Assembly: GCF_000003815.2 (NCBI RefSeq)
Contig: NC_049987.1
Coordinates: 10,170,612 to 10,234,611 of the forward strand
Length of the DNA stretch: 64,000 nt
Direction: 5' to 3'
Source: Branchiostoma floridae
Taxonomy: Eukaryota > Chordata > Leptocardii > Amphioxiformes > Branchiostomatidae
Each line of letters starts with the position of its first letter. Positions within the stretch are counted from its first letter, which is position 1. The notes beneath the pieces are model-generated. The model was given only the letters and a program-made list of their open reading frames with translations, was not told where the DNA came from and did no database searches. Positions 1-14,267 of this stretch are shown in pieces. A program made the position numbers and the translations under genes.

Positions 1-1049
1 ATTACAGAAAAAAATGAATTTCCCAATATGGCACCGTCACATTTGCATTAGATCAGTGTAAGGTTTTTACGTCGTAGAATTTTCAAGCAGGCTGCGACGA
101 CAACAACCACCGACAAGCATGTTAAAAGGTTAAAGTTTTACATAACATAAGCAGAGTCCTCCCCAGAGAATGGAATAACGTCCTTCACTATACTCTTGGC
201 CCAGCTCAACTATACTACTTTTGGAATTTAGTGTGTTTCTTCCCTATTTTCTTCGTTAAAGTTTTACATAACATAGGCAGAGTCCTCCCCAGAGGATGGA
301 ATAACGGAGGCTCTCCACTATACTCCCAGCCCAGCTCCACTATACCACTTTTGAAATTTAGTGTGTTTTTTCCCTATTTTCTTCGTTAGTTTTGATAAAA
401 TTAATGAATATTCACAGATTTTTGTGCCAAATGGCATCACTTTTCTAGTCGGCATTGTCTGCAAAAACTTGTGAATGGACGATGATGAAAACAATAGTCG
501 TTTTGCCACTTCACATAAAAGGAATTACTATAATATATTATACTTGTAGTATTTGACACCCAATGACCCCATTTACATGAAAGCGCAGTGCGTTGGTTCG
601 GGTTATTTTTGCCAGCTTCTCCATTATACTACAAAATTCTGGGGAGAACCCTGAATAAGACAGATAACTTTTGAACCTGCATCAAGAGAATACCCTAGGT
701 TTTCGATCGCAAGACGAACGTACGACATACGTGTACATGACAGGGCCCTTACTCACCAAACAATCGCACGCAGAAGTTGCACATGCAACAGCGTACATCA
801 TGGCTATACACTGACATCTTTGATTTACCACAAATCTCATGAAATATTGACATAGATTGTTCTGGATATAAGCACTGGTTAACCATTTATATTTCTGTAT
901 CAACTTCGTTGATAGCTATTTTCTATGCTCTCTTTGATTCTACGTAGGCTGGAATTACGTGGGTAGTTGATAGATACTAGAATATCGTTGATGACATTTT
1001 AAGGCTGGTAAAGCCGTTTACTGATGTGATGTTTCCCTGTAAACTCCAG
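1..1049. other. Intron or upstream sequence of the Ig receptor gene
   Basis: I see no supportable coding exon here. The first exon on the right begins with one base of a split codon, so a 5' exon must lie further left, possibly outside the window. The stretch is AT-rich and holds a local tandem duplication (listed separately). Confidence 0.5.
131..387. repeat. Two-copy tandem duplication, about 126-bp unit
   Basis: Two near-identical copies begin at 131 and 257 with the shared start TAAAGTTTTACATAACATA and both contain GCAGAGTCCTCCCCAGAG. They differ by scattered substitutions and a short insertion, so the duplication is not brand new. No coding meaning is evident. Confidence 0.75.
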
Positions 1050-4000
1050 GGGTGCCAGTTTAGTCATAACAAACGTTTCCAGTTCCGACGAAGGGATTTA
1101 CCAGTGCACTGCAAGAAACGACGTCCAACCGGACGGCTTGGGAACAGTAACACTGGACGTCATTTGTAAGTACAGGCGGAAATGACCTATCAAAGTATAA
1201 AATGAGATCTCTTTTAGGGTTTAAATTCTGTCATCATGCAATTATTTTAATTTGAAAAATAGGTTACATGGCAACATTTCTTTTTGTACGCTTATTTTTT
1301 AAAACAAATCTCGAATTTCAAATATATTGTAATCCGTTCAAATGGTGCGTTTAAATCACATCCATATTTCTTTACCGTTACGTATCGTTACTCTGTATGA
1401 TTGTATTATGTCCTCTACGCTGAATCATCAAATAAATCTTGAATGCTTAATACACTGCAGTTCGTTGAACTGTTTCTTACGCCACACCTACATTCCTTAT
1501 CGAGACGTATTCAAATTCTACACTCGTTACTTCTTCACCTGACTTTCAGATGCACCGTTGATTAAGCCCACGTTTGAAAAGGAGATCAGCGTAATGCACG
1601 GAAAAGATCTTTATTCATTAAACTGTCAAGCAGAGGGAAACCCAGCTCCTCATGTGAGGTGGAGGAGAAAGGACGTCAAAATCTACTTTAACAACCCCCT
1701 GACGTTCTCCAAGGTTGGGTATCTGGAGGAGGGATTTTATGAATGCGTCGCCTCGAGTCGTGGATTTCCAGAAGTGACTCGGGAAACGTATCTGAACGTT
1801 ATAGGTATGGAATGTCTATCAAATCAAATCTTTCTGTATGTCTGGATGATATAATATGTAGCGTGGTGTCAATGTGATACAATCTCTCTGACATGCAGTG
1901 TCACTAAGTGATGATCAGTTAAGTACGGGATGACATGTCCCTGACAGCTTCAAGAGAAGAGGTGAGGTGTTCTTAGTCGTGTGAGGATTTGTCAAGCTTA
2001 GCTTGGGTAAACTCGAACAGGTGCTTATCTAAAAGAACATGTTTTACAATGCCAATGACAAGGACAAATCTTCCCTCATATCATCAACATTCTTCTTCAA
2101 GGATCATTCAGGGAGCGTATGCCTACCATTTGCTCCATGTGCTCCAGACATAGGCTACGATCGGAAGTCAGTAATGGCCCGGAATTATTTCGTCTCAAAA
2201 GTCGACGTCAATACTAACGCCCAGCCGGGGATCGAACTCATGATCTACTAAATCCAAAACAAACACTCTATGCTCTATAATTGGTGTTGTACCGGCCCAT
2301 AGTTAGACACAGAGCTTGCAAGGTAAATTTGTTTTCCTGGCTATAGACGTTGTGTACTCTGTCTCTGGGGAAGGCAAGTCAAAGCAAAGGACGTGGAAAG
2401 CGAAGGTTGGGCTCCACCTTCATTACCATGCCATTGATCCAGTGAATTAACAACACACTGCCCCTTCGGCTTGAAATAGGTCTCGGGACTATTTTTACTT
2501 TCACCTAACTTATATGGCTTGTGACGCCACATAGAAAAACACAGATCAATCTTAAGGTTTAAAGTAGCGTTGTTTTTACTCCAACCCCTCTAAGGCAGAC
2601 CCGACGTTCTGAGTGAGTCGTCCACAGTCGCCGTGACAGGCGGAGACACGGTGAGACTGTCCTGCACCATCGCCTCGGACCCTCCTCCTGAAGACATCAG
2701 TTGGGTGTACAGAGGTCCCACGGGGGAGGAGAGGAGGTATCGCGGCGGCAGGATGGACGATGTGGAGGTCAAGACCATGGTGGAGGACAGGATACGGACA
2801 GAGTTAACTATAGCGTCCGCCACTAACGCCAACGTTGGGGATTACCTTTGTAAAGCACAAAACATGTTCGGGTCGGATCAGCAGGAGTTTAGGGTAGAGG
2901 TTACAGGTGGGTAAACTATGGACTATTCAGTTCGTCAACCCCTTCACTCATTATATGACAGAGCAAAAGAAACTATACGATTAGACCCATGAAAAATTTC
3001 ATCAGGTTAAAAAATAATTGGATAACAGGGCTTTTTTACAATCAAGATAATATAGAAAGTTTAACGTTATTGTTTTTATGACCATCTTTCACCTTCCTCA
3101 GCTAGGCCAATACTAACTGGTTTTATTTCGCACTGAAGCTAGGTGTCGCTTCTAATAATGCGGTCACAAGCGTTAAGTATTGTCAAATAAGCAAAGATGA
3201 GTTTTGTCCGGCAGAAAAATAATAAAGTTACATTTTTCCTACGATGTGGTGTTTTGTATTTTAGTATCGATGTTATCTAGTGAAAACAGCTATTTCTAGA
3301 CGCCAGTAGCTACTCAGACTGAGTTTCTCTTGCTGGTATTCTAAGTAGTTTGATCAATTACGGCGCTGGCTAACAATTGTATAGACATCTGTACAGAGAA
3401 TCATATCGGTTGTGTTTGCATTGCTGTGATCTTTTTTTCAAATTGTGTACTGTTGTTATAACTGTTTTGTAACGTTACAGCATCCCAGATGGTGGTAGTG
3501 GCCGTTATAGCGGGGTCTGCAACCATCGGCATGTTATTGGCAATCCTCACGGCGATCTGTATCGGTCTGCGGAAAGGGTGGATAGGACGGGACAAGAAAG
3601 GTATAAACCTTACAGCCTAATCAATAGCGCGCATGATGTGTAAAGTATATTCACTTGCTACTCCATCGTACTGTGACTAAGATATTCGTGTTATTTTTGT
3701 GTCAGGTTACGCATTCCTTGATACTAGGGTCACATTTCCAAACTGGGTAGCGAACAGTGTGATATGAAAAATAACAACACTCAAAACGTACAAAAATTAC
3801 TATTCAATTGGATAATTTTTGTATTTTGTCCTACAGGCAGCCCGAGCGGGCCCAGGTTTGGAAATGTGGGCTTAGCATTTAGTTAATCATGGCAACATAC
3901 TGTTTGTTTAGAGTTCTAATGAATCAAGTTTTTGAAAGAACAGTCTACAGAATTATCTTGTAGTCGCTAATGGTGTACTTCCATCATTTTTGCACTATTG

Positions 4001-7000
4001 TATAGAGGTTTCACAATCAGCAAATATACTTCTCAATGCTTTACAACTATCCAAACGGATATGGCCTGAGTACAATATGTAATTTGTAATCTTTAAATTG
4101 CTCCTTGTGCGCACGTCAGGAAGGGAACACAGTGAGGCCAGGCAAGACATAGACAATGGGTGAGCACCCTAGAGATTTCTAACAAGGGTTATAGTCGATA
4201 TTGTAGTGAGTAGCAAAGACATTAAGATTATAGCTTTTTACTTCTTCAAATTCTAACATTGATACGTTGGTATTCCTTTATAAGCGTCGGCATTAAATGC
4301 TGTTAGAGAACTAAATATCTTCGACTCGATGAATATATCCAATTCTTCTATTGCCCTAGTTCTTTAGAATATCATAAACTGATCAGTCATAATCATAAAA
4401 ATCAGACTTGTTATCTTATGGTAGACATCCTATCTTCTTGGTCCATGCTAATACTGCAGCGTCAGGCATAAAGACGAAAAAGAGAGGACTGTGATAGAGC
4501 TACAGCAAATCAAGAACAAAGCGCCGAGGCCCCGCCCTCCCCCCAAAGTGGACAGGGACGTTAACCCATATTCCATAGGACTGACTTACTCCCGTAAGTA
4601 CGTCATAGCTACGTCATAGCCACGTCATCAAATCACGGTCTCAAGATAAGTTTCCTTGTTAAAAGGGGGTCATGCCATCTAATCAGTTGTAATTTTCCAT
4701 TAACCTTCAGTTTTTTTAACTTGCAATTGGCTAGCAGATCATACTCCAAATGTAAAGATAAAAAAGTAGAGATATAGATCCTTTACAGAGCTGAAAGCGA
4801 TACAAGAACTATGTTTGCACAGGTCAGACGTGACTCAAATGGATTCTAGTTCGTGTCTAGTTCTCGTCAAGATGATTAAAATAGATACACAATGTATACG
4901 TCGTATATTTACTGGCGGAGTGCATAGATCTAAAATGTCAACGCTACAGGCAACGATTTTAAAAGGGCGCAATATTCATAGACAAGTATTCTTAAAATAG
5001 ATTCAGATTTTCATATTGCATCTAACATAAAAACGTCTTCGTCTGCAAGTCACGAACGCTATATTACGTCACACTATACATATAGCGGTTACAATGCTAT
5101 GCCTAATCTAGCGTATATAGTAGGTAACTTCTATATAGGTGAGGTCTAGATTTCAAAATCAATATCAAAATTGTTTATAAACTTTTCATTAGGACTGTTT
5201 AATATTTGACAAGACAATGTTTGTTCTTTTACGTTCCGAATCTTTAAAATACCAAACCATATTATACATATATATTATGTATTACAGCAAGACCTACATC
5301 ACTAACATTCCATTTTACAGACTACTAACGTTAACGACACGTGACGTTCACATATCGGCTTTCCCAGTCTGGAATTTACCTTCTCCATTTCAGCGCTCAT
5401 TGGTGATGCAAAAGGTTACAGGATCGTTGTTGCCTATTACTTTAAAAGAGAGAATGGCTGCACTTAATAACAGGCTCTGTTCGCGGAATTGAGTGCAGCA
5501 GCATTGAAGTCTCGGCGGCACACATGATTGATTTTTTTACCAAATAAGAGCGGTGGGCGAAACGAGTTACTAGGAGCTTAGATCAAAGGCCTGTCCGGCA
5601 ACGTGAGCTCCATTTTGCAGTCCGCTGCACTCAGAATGTCAGAAGTCATGATGTACAAAGGTAGAGTAATTAATCCTCTCAATGTTGCTTTCATATCGTT
5701 TCTAAATAGACCTGTCGGAGCCGGCACCTGCGTATTCAACAGTCGATACGGCGAGAATACGACGTCAAGATGATGCGTACACGTACAGTCCACGTCGGAG
5801 TCCGTATCGGGACCATGTAGAGGAGCTAAGAGGCGCCGTTCCGAAATCGGTAAGGCCGTCTTTCCACTAAACGGCGATCTTACTACACTTTCACTGGGAC
5901 CTAAAAAAAGATGCGTGTGGCTTCCATTTCATACTGGGTGTATCATAAAGCGTAAAACAGGGTAAAAAGATTAATTTTTTTCTATACAATTCTGTCGAAA
6001 TTTAGCACTTGCACTTTTCAGTAGAGCGCCGTCGTAGTGGAAAGTTTGCTAACAAATTAATGCACGGAAGAGGACAATTGGTGACTGAATGTTTCTTTTT
6101 TGACGTATAATCATAAATACGCTTGACCAAAAGCGTTCACAAAAGACTAATTTTTTTTCTTCCTGCTTTAAAGTTAATCATTGTAAATTTTGGGCATTTT
6201 GCTCAAAACGACATTTAAGGCGCTATGGTAACACGCGGCTGTTTAACAGTGATAGCATATTGAGTTTTATGGTCAGAAATACTACTGATGATATCGCATG
6301 TGTAAGAGTGTGTTTCCCTACGCAGAGGCTCACAAAAAACACGCAATGCTATCGCTGGGTTAAGCTGTGAGACGCATACAGTGGAAGTGACTTACAGTCC
6401 ACTGCTTCAGAGCACCACAAGTCAATCCTCCTTGTGGAGAGTTGTGAATCTATAACAGACATAGTACCAAATGTCAGTTTAGTTTTACCGCATAGGCTTT
6501 ACCGTATGGACTCATGTCCACTCAGAAAGTCGACAAATTGATTTCAGTTGATTATATCTCCGTAAATACTTAACTTATTGCGTCGTACTGTATAGCTTTT
6601 GAAAGCATGTTTTTTTGTTATTTACAATGGTATCATGTAATAATCGCACACTCATAGGTTAAGGATGATCATTTGAGTAGTCACCAAAATGTGCCAAACA
6701 TTTTTTTGATCAAATGCCCCTTGTTTTTTCATGATTAGTATCATGTGTTCTTAAGATGATGTTATTGAAAAACCGGAATATGTTTTTCTTTGAAATTATG
6801 CAACAATAATTTTGTAATAATCACGCATAATTGCCATTTCTGTAAATTACTAGCGTAATCAGCCCTGGTGTTCGACCTCTGGATGTGACAAATTTGGTAT
6901 CATGATAGAGTGTTGCTAGCAAGCTCTCCAACGATACACAATAATATACAATAGGTAAAGTAATAACGTAGAAATGATTGTTTCAGTTTTCTATTCTAGA

Positions 7001-7384
7001 TCTGTCTCGAGTGCATTTAGTTCCTTTTTTACCCTTGGATAGGCGTTTGCAAAAAGTTCATTTCTATTTGCTCGTAACCAAGAACGCTAGCAATTACATT
7101 TAAGTCTCCAATAAAAAGTGCACTGCATTAGTACAAGATTTGCACATGCTGTTTGTTCCAATCGTGTTCAAGCTATTAAAGTGTTCGTCGAGTAGTTAAG
7201 CTGTAGGGCTTGGAAAATCTGTAAGCATCTTTGGAAGTGCGCCAATAAGACGTCAATGGATGTTCATGACTATCGCACATAACACCGCATTCTGCTTACA
7301 TACTGCCCTCTTGCCTTGATGCCTCCGCAGAGCAAATACTATAATCCACCGGAACCCATTTGGAGGATGCCGGAAGAAACCTGA
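1050..7384 (+). CDS. Kirrel/nephrin-like Ig-superfamily membrane receptor, 3' part (8 exons, 5' incomplete)
   Basis: Exons by splice signals and phase: 1050-1165, 1550-1804, 2595-2906, 3481-3600, 4120-4159, 4466-4593, 5710-5849, 7331-7384. They join into 387 residues plus a TGA stop at 7382-7384. Reading order: end of one Ig domain (DEGIYQCTARN), a full Ig domain (tryptophan in VRWRRK, second cysteine in GFYECVASS), and a third Ig domain (LSCTIASDPPPEDISWVY ... NVGDYLCKAQNMFG). One transmembrane helix and a cytoplasmic tail of about 130 residues follow. The membrane-proximal Ig domain, with its PPPE-ISW and Y-C-A-N-FG pattern, resembles the last Ig domain of Kirrel proteins, and the gene lacks the fibronectin III domain that nephrin has before the membrane. 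Such receptors mediate homo- or heterophilic cell adhesion. The exact family is an inference. The exon 4466 start could be 4461 instead. The gene begins upstream of this window. Confidence 0.8.
3481..3600 (+). CDS. Transmembrane exon of the Ig receptor
   Basis: This exon encodes a helix of about 23 hydrophobic residues (MVVVAVIAGSATIGMLLAIL and on to AICIG) followed by the positive stop-transfer stretch LRKGWIGRDKK. It is flanked by GTTACAG and GGTATAAA splice sites and is phase 1 on both sides. The preceding exon ends in an Ig domain, so the orientation is type I. Confidence 0.85.
4120..7384 (+). CDS. Cytoplasmic tail exons of the Ig receptor
   Basis: Four exons encode the tail. 4120-4159 is a 40-nt micro-exon (REHSEARQDIDN). 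4466-4593 is proline/basic-rich (APRPRPPPKVDRDVNPYS). 5710-5849 is tyrosine- and arginine-rich (DDAYTYSPRRSPYRDHVEEL). 7331-7384 ends in NPPEPIWRMPEET then TGA. The tail has several tyrosines and a PRPPPK stretch that could bind SH3 or SH2 adaptors, which is inference from composition. I see no hydrophobic C-terminal residue typical of a PDZ ligand, unlike vertebrate Kirrel proteins. Confidence 0.7.
5850..7330 (+). other. Last intron of the Ig receptor gene
   Basis: Runs from the GTAAGG donor after 5849 to the CCGCAG acceptor before 7331. It is AT-rich. I see no repeat or coding signal I can support. Confidence 0.6.
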
Positions 7385-8320
7385 AGTACGCTGATTTCAG
7401 ACCAACCATTCATCAAGCCATAGAGAGACGACAGACAGCTTCTCGAGGACAACTGACCAAGGTCTTGCTCTTGCAACCTGGCTTTACACTTCAGAGACCA
7501 CGGCGAGAGGAATGTAACGCCGTACCGCTGATGTATGGTTCTTATCTCAACACTGGAGACCCGCTGCACCAAAGACTACTTCATCCGCCCGTTGTGGAAT
7601 AGACAGACGATTTGGTTGGACGGGAACTACCGTCACTCAATGATACGTTTGTTTTTTGACCTCTTACGCATAGACCTGGTTGTCATGAATAAGCGGAAAG
7701 AAGTGGTTCTCAACCGGAAGCTTTTAATCGAAGTGACATTTCATATTTCATTTTCGTTACTTCTATGAGCTAAGTAAAACTTGTTATCCAATTTGCAGTA
7801 TTTTTCCGTAGGTGGACAGCACCGATAAACAGAGAAGACTACAGTTTACACGTCTGGAGTTCTATTGCTGCTAAGAGTGTGTCAAACTTTATATTTCTTT
7901 CACATGTATAGGAAGATGAAACGTTTTATATTGAGCTATTTTTCGTTTTGTTTTAGGACCTATCCCACCAACAGTTGAATCACAAAAACTTTGCAGGATT
8001 TTACCTAAATATCACCAGTCCCTCACCCCTATTTGGTATAAATTGGTATGACCCTAACTCTTGCTGCCGTACAAATACCGAAAAATAACCGGACGTATTG
8101 TATACGGGCGCTGGATATCTGTTTTATGACTATACACCGAACAATGAGATAGGTCCCTTGTACGCAGCGAATTCACTGTGTCAGCCAAATGTCAAATCGA
8201 GACAGTGTTGGGAAACTAGTAGTATCTTTTATATCTAACATTATAGTAGCTGTTTATATATACTGTGTAATAAAATAACAAAGCAGACTCGAAGATGGCT
8301 TATGACATTTCTAATAAAAC
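7385..8320 (+). other. Probable 3' UTR and poly(A) signals of the Ig receptor gene
   Basis: Non-coding sequence after the TGA. AATAAA hexamers occur at 8269-8274 and 8313-8318, the likely cleavage signals. Short open frames around 7339-7768 overlap the UTR on both strands and have no domain support. Confidence 0.5.
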
Positions 8321-11300
8321 GGAGTAGGTAGGACCGAAAGTCCTCCTCTACTTGTGTTTGACTTCAGTGTCATCTTTGTGTATGGAACCTAGGAAAAATT
8401 CAATATTACTCAGATAGCCCCCCCTCCCCCTACTCAATTAGCTACAGAGAGCTACTGAGGGCGTGCTGTGACCTTAGAGGGACCTGATTACTCATCGCAA
8501 CTGGAGTACAATTTTTAAGAAACATTTTCTGTGTTTTGTTGTCATTTACGTCGTACGTTAACGCCTTGCATTATATCTAAATTTTGAAATCAAGGGGCAT
8601 AAAACCGAAATTTCGCGACCATGCGGAGAGAGGCATTTATATAGATTCCTATTAGAATACCATGTATAAGCTGAGTCGTGCAACTGTTTGCTTTACGCAA
8701 ATTATGGTTTCAGAATTATAACTTTCGTTAACACTACATTTTCCACTTCTATACATCAAAAGAAGCCCCTGGTATCTCTTGGGTACAGACATTACACATA
8801 CTTATTACATTACACATAAGCGAAAGCAAAGCACGTATTTCTATCTGTCTGCACCCATTAGATCTATCGGAATATTGGCACCTTTCAGTCACATGAACAA
8901 TTGAGTAACTAACCTAAATGGTATATTCATGTGCGACAGAAGTGAGTATATTAGCAAGGCTTTTAAAGGTCTCATTCTGAACCTAATGCAACGAAATGTG
9001 ATATAGTGCGGTGCATATCGCACCACTTAATGTATAGCCATGTTCGATATGAAGTGTCCCTTTGTGGAGCACTCTGGACACTTTAAGAACGAGCCTGTCG
9101 AAGAGATTCATGCCCAGGGATCCATTGCCTTCTGCAAGTTGCCTTCTAGAGAATTAGTATCGATTCGAATCCTATTCCTCACGCCTGCCAAGGCGCCAGG
9201 CTCGCATCATTCAGTCTGTGAACTGAAAACAGTCGCAGTGAGAAGAAGAGGACTGCGTGTAACCATTTCCGATGAGTTCAGTATAGCCTGCAGTTGCTTC
9301 ATGAGTCGAAAGATGGAGCTGCTAAACTCTGGTATTAGTGGTATCTCAGCTTTAATGCATTGGCTATCTCGGTGTTGTGGACTGGTCACTTGAAGACCAA
9401 AGAATTTGCTTAGTACACACAACGAATATTTTCTACTACCCATATAGTCAAAATCGATAAGTAGACAGTGTGATAGCGTTGTATTATAGGAAACACGCAC
9501 TAAATGATATCTTATCATAGAAACCTATTCCGTGTTAAGAATTCATTCAATAACCTAAACACAAGTTTGAAACGTCTATTGTACTTGTTGCTAAAACACA
9601 TCCGGTTTGTTTGATTAAAGGGTGTCAATGACCTCATTTAAATCGGTCATTTCTTAACGTTGGGGCAATTAATCTCAGTTTGGATGTGTTTATTTGCAAA
9701 CATTTGTGACTTACGCGTGTTGTAGCACGTGCCTCAACACAGATTTGCAACTTACAACAAAATAGATGTTGACGGTTAACGGAACACTATCTAAGAATGT
9801 TCAGTAGCACATACATTAATTGCCTGAAATCAAACAAATCCAGCACGTATGCTCTGGTATGTTATATAGCTAAATAGTGTCTCTTGGAATCAATGATAAG
9901 GAAAATTTGATTAAAGTTCACAACCAATTCACCCTAAATTTGTTCAACTAGATACAACTATTGGGACAACACTAAACTGTCTCTAGCCAACACTGCAACA
10001 ACACGGCTACTGTTGACAACTACTGTGCGCCTAACGCTCCTCAGTCAGGTTTTATCAGTTATTTGTCCCCAGTGACAAGGAAGTGCAGATAAAAACCGCG
10101 TGATTGCTGGACAAATATTTTTGCTTGACTTCTGGGAATCCGACCGCCACAGAGGAACTTGCAATGAGTTCCCTTCCGTGAAACCATGGCGGGGACCAAA
10201 GTACACACTTGTTTGTTACCTCCGTGGAAAGTGGAGTACGTGTATTGTTATCAGTTGGTGTACGTGTGTTTGTTTGTGTGTAGTCGTGTGTATCCGCATT
10301 TCCACCTATATCATTTGAATGCAAGGTACATAGGGGGCACCAACAGTTGAGTTGGGTCAAAGTTACCAGAATGGTACAGGAAGGTGACAGGAAATGGATT
10401 TGGCCCGAGTCCAGAGTTTTGCCAAACAGCCCTATGCAATGTTTTATCCATAAAATAACGGCTCATAGACTACTGAAGATGACAGTAAGCAAGATGATCC
10501 TTCAGAATAAGTCAAACAGGAACAATAAAAAACTAAGAAGTACTTCACAGAGGTATGAAAGACTCGTTAGTTATTTTACTTGTTTAGAGATAGGAAAAAA
10601 CAAGCACGGACAACATTAAATGAGCGAGTCTTGGTGCATAAACAGTAAATGAATCTAGATCTTGCATTCTTCTAGCATCATGAAATGTTAAAGAAAACAA
10701 TTATAAAATATCGAAAACTGAATACCAAACTCTCCTCGGAAGAAAGACAAATAGTGTACAATGGGTTCCTTTGTTACCAAACTGAGAGAGGCAGTTATCA
10801 AATATTGAATGATTTACAATACCATACACAAAATTATACTGTAATATTTCCAAATAAAGATTGGTGCTTCGACTACAAAATTTCCAGTCAGCATTACAAA
10901 AATATTAATATTTTACGAGTAAAATATGCTTCGTAGTTTTAAAGTGACTGAAATCTAATCATTTCCATATTATTCTCACAGACCAAACATTCAGCAACAT
11001 TACGGGTCGAACCTTGCTCTGACCGATCAAATATACAATAAAGATCGTGTCAACTAGTCATTGCAATGTGATCACAGGGACCAATGTGTATATTAGTCAG
11101 CGTGATTGTATGTCTTGATAAGCGTGTTGGATTTTGACCCCTGTGTAAGAATAATGTCGGTCAACATTAAGTCATGATCAGCAATTAAGGTGACAACTTC
11201 GCCCGTGTAATGAGTTACGTTCTTCGATCTATATTGTATATGCTAAAAGAAAGTACGGTTGCCATAGCTGTTAACGGATAACTCTTCTGTGAAATAGAGA

Positions 11301-12229
11301 AATCAAAAACTGGCGAGATACGAATTACAGACTAATTGCTACAAAATGAGTAATTCAAAGAGAAGCTACCAATGCTGCATTTCTACAAGAACATAAAATG
11401 TATCTACAATTACAAGGGCGAAATTGCAAAGGAATTGAGATGGGGTATAATTTAAGGTGCAATTAGGTGTGGCTATATTTAGATGTGTAAACCGTGGGAC
11501 AGACACGGGAACAAGGCAGCTTGTGTAAGCATGGTCTATGGTAGTACTGATACGTTATCGCCATGAATAAGTGGTTACAGATCTTGCAAAGTTTTCCTAT
11601 CACAGCGTTGGTGAGACTTTAATGTACGCGTGATTGAGACGCATTTCGTGCGTAAATCGTCTGGGATCAAGCGGTATTGAGTACGTAAAGGTAAGCTTCA
11701 CTACATCATACCGCTAACACCTGTTCCCATCGCTCACGTATTGACCCGCGAAGTTTGCCCATGTTGTGGCAAATTGGTCGATTTGTTAGCGCGGCTACGC
11801 GACATTTTCAAGTGTGTGGCTTGAATCGATAATACCTGTTGTACCACCCTACATGGTGCAGTTTACTCCTGTGTAACTTTGCTTCCCGCCAAACTAGGGA
11901 CAACTTGACAAACACTGGTCCGCCCATACACTGGTCTCTTGGCAACGCCATCCGCTGGACTAAACCACCCTTGGTCAGTGTGAGTTAATGTATGATTTAG
12001 AACCACAGTCAGAACAACATTACTGGACCTGTTGCTACTGTGCTCCTTTTATCCCAAGCCTCTACAATACTTCCTCTGTATTTTTGGAACCTAGTTTATT
12101 GTTCGTACGTCAATACTATTTTACCTCGTGTCCTAGATAAGACGATTTAACGTCATTATTAGTGGATTTGTTACCAGCACTAATGACGTAACCTTTTGAC
12201 TGTAAAGACCCCCCTGTTCGACCGACCAG

Positions 12230-12345
12230 ATGTAAACACGGACCACTAGTACAAGCCGGATCGTGCACGTTCGTTACGTGTCGGGGGACAAGGACACTTC
12301 GGACTACACGATCAGAGGTCGTTCTCACAAGAAAAGACAAATAAG
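12230..12345 (+). other. Possible non-coding 5' exon of the GPCR gene
   Basis: A consensus donor (ATAAG then GTAAGC) follows 12345, and a plausible acceptor (TTATTCAG) ends at 14263, just before the GPCR start codon. The segment is less AT-rich than its surroundings. This is a guess from splice signals alone; the left end is arbitrary. Confidence 0.15.
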
Positions 12346-12883
12346 GTAAGCTGATTCTTTTTCTTTTTTTTAGAAAAAAGGTCGATGTTAAAAACTAGGT
12401 ACCACTATATTACTTCATACATTGTAGCATAGATGGGGATAGAAACAAGATCGTCTATTAACTTAACTTGGCTTGTTAACGACTGTAACATATATACATA
12501 CTGACATGTAGTACTTTGTGGATCTTTGCGTTAACAGAAATATATGAGAACGTACACAACATACATATACTTTAACGACTTTTGTTTTTCGAATTATATG
12601 GTTCTAGTGGAACACGTAAATGAAATCATTGAAGCTCATCTAAAATGTTATGACTGACCAAGTTTAATTAGTCTTTGTCGCTGCCCTTATTATGTGAGTG
12701 TTTTCAAAATGTTTGTTTGTCTACAATAAAAGGAAGTTATCTAGTACATTCCGATGCGTGTGTCGATAGTATGCCCAGTTGCACAAGCTGTTCTATAGAC
12801 ACTAGGCTCAGGAGACTCTAAACCCGAGAGTACAAATTTTAAGATTCATTATCGGTGTGAAAAGAAATATTTTAATTTTTTGC

Positions 12884-13021
<138 letters not shown>

Positions 13022-14267
13022 ACAGAGTGACGGCACAGAAAACATAATTGGTAAAAAGGTAATTATACACACGTCCTACCGACATTCCCATTCTGGTATT
13101 CTGAATACAGGACGTAAATGATTGTTATGTGCTATACATCAGTTGTCATCCTCTTCCTTTACTACCTCTTGAACAATGACAGGTATATGTTAACATGTTG
13201 CTGGGTTGGAATCATTCTCAGCTATACGCTCCGTTCCATATCAGTTTTTTCTAGGAATACGCGGCAAAATTGACGCGCTCATTCATACTAGCAACAACCT
13301 ATGGGTCATACAGAGAGCGTTGTGTGCATACTATTCGCCAGTATATTACAAAAAGACCCTTGTAACAATGAAGGAAGTTGCGGTTTTATTATACAGTTGT
13401 GTACCCTCAAAACAAGATAAGTAGGGAATCTTTCTGTGACCTCAATATACTGTACTATACATGTATCTAAAGTGTGCCATAAACTGCATATAAGTACATT
13501 TAATTTGCTCATTGACACCATTCTATATTGTATTCTGTGTTCCATAAGCGCTGAAAAAAAGTGTTCAAATATAAAGTTCTGAAATGTATTATCGTGAGAG
13601 CAAGTTTAGAATTTACCTAAAGATATTGCAGATTATGGACCTCTTATTTTAGGTGGATAAAAGTTTATGTTAAGCGCATATTGAGGTGTATTTATAGACT
13701 TGCAACATGTGTTATATATGCAAACTCTACTTTGTCCTACGGTTGCATGAACTTGCATCATTTATTCGATGTTTGGTCCAATTCGCCCAACCTTAGCTGC
13801 GGTCTTGACTAAAACAAACAGATTAAGAACGCACAGGGTCGTTAATGGCCCTGCCCTGGTAACATAGCTTTTTCTCGCGGCATCCAGGTCTTATCCCAAT
13901 AAAATATTCCATTTCCTATTCAGGAAAGTCATGCCGAAAACCCATTAACGCCAAACTCACACTCTTTAGAATCTCCACAGACACTCTCTCGATGTAGACA
14001 TACCATTACTTGCTTGCGAACTACATTATCTCTAAAACATTTCATGTCGCTATCAGGGATGAGTGTGTGCTAAAATGATATATATTTGCATGTTACTATA
14101 GCTACCCAAGCTCTAATTCTGCAATATGTTCCTGTTCCAATAGACGTGTATAAAGAAAGGACATTCACACAACAAGGGAAACTTCACAGAGAAGGCGTGC
14201 TGGCCGGGCAAAGGGCGGACCACCCTGATCAAACTAGCGAAGGAAATCATTCGGGTTATTCAGGGCA

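Noticed and set aside
9040-9518. 117-codon (+) and 103-codon (-) overlapping frames
   Set aside because: No domain, no splice context, antisense to each other; expected by chance in this length of DNA.
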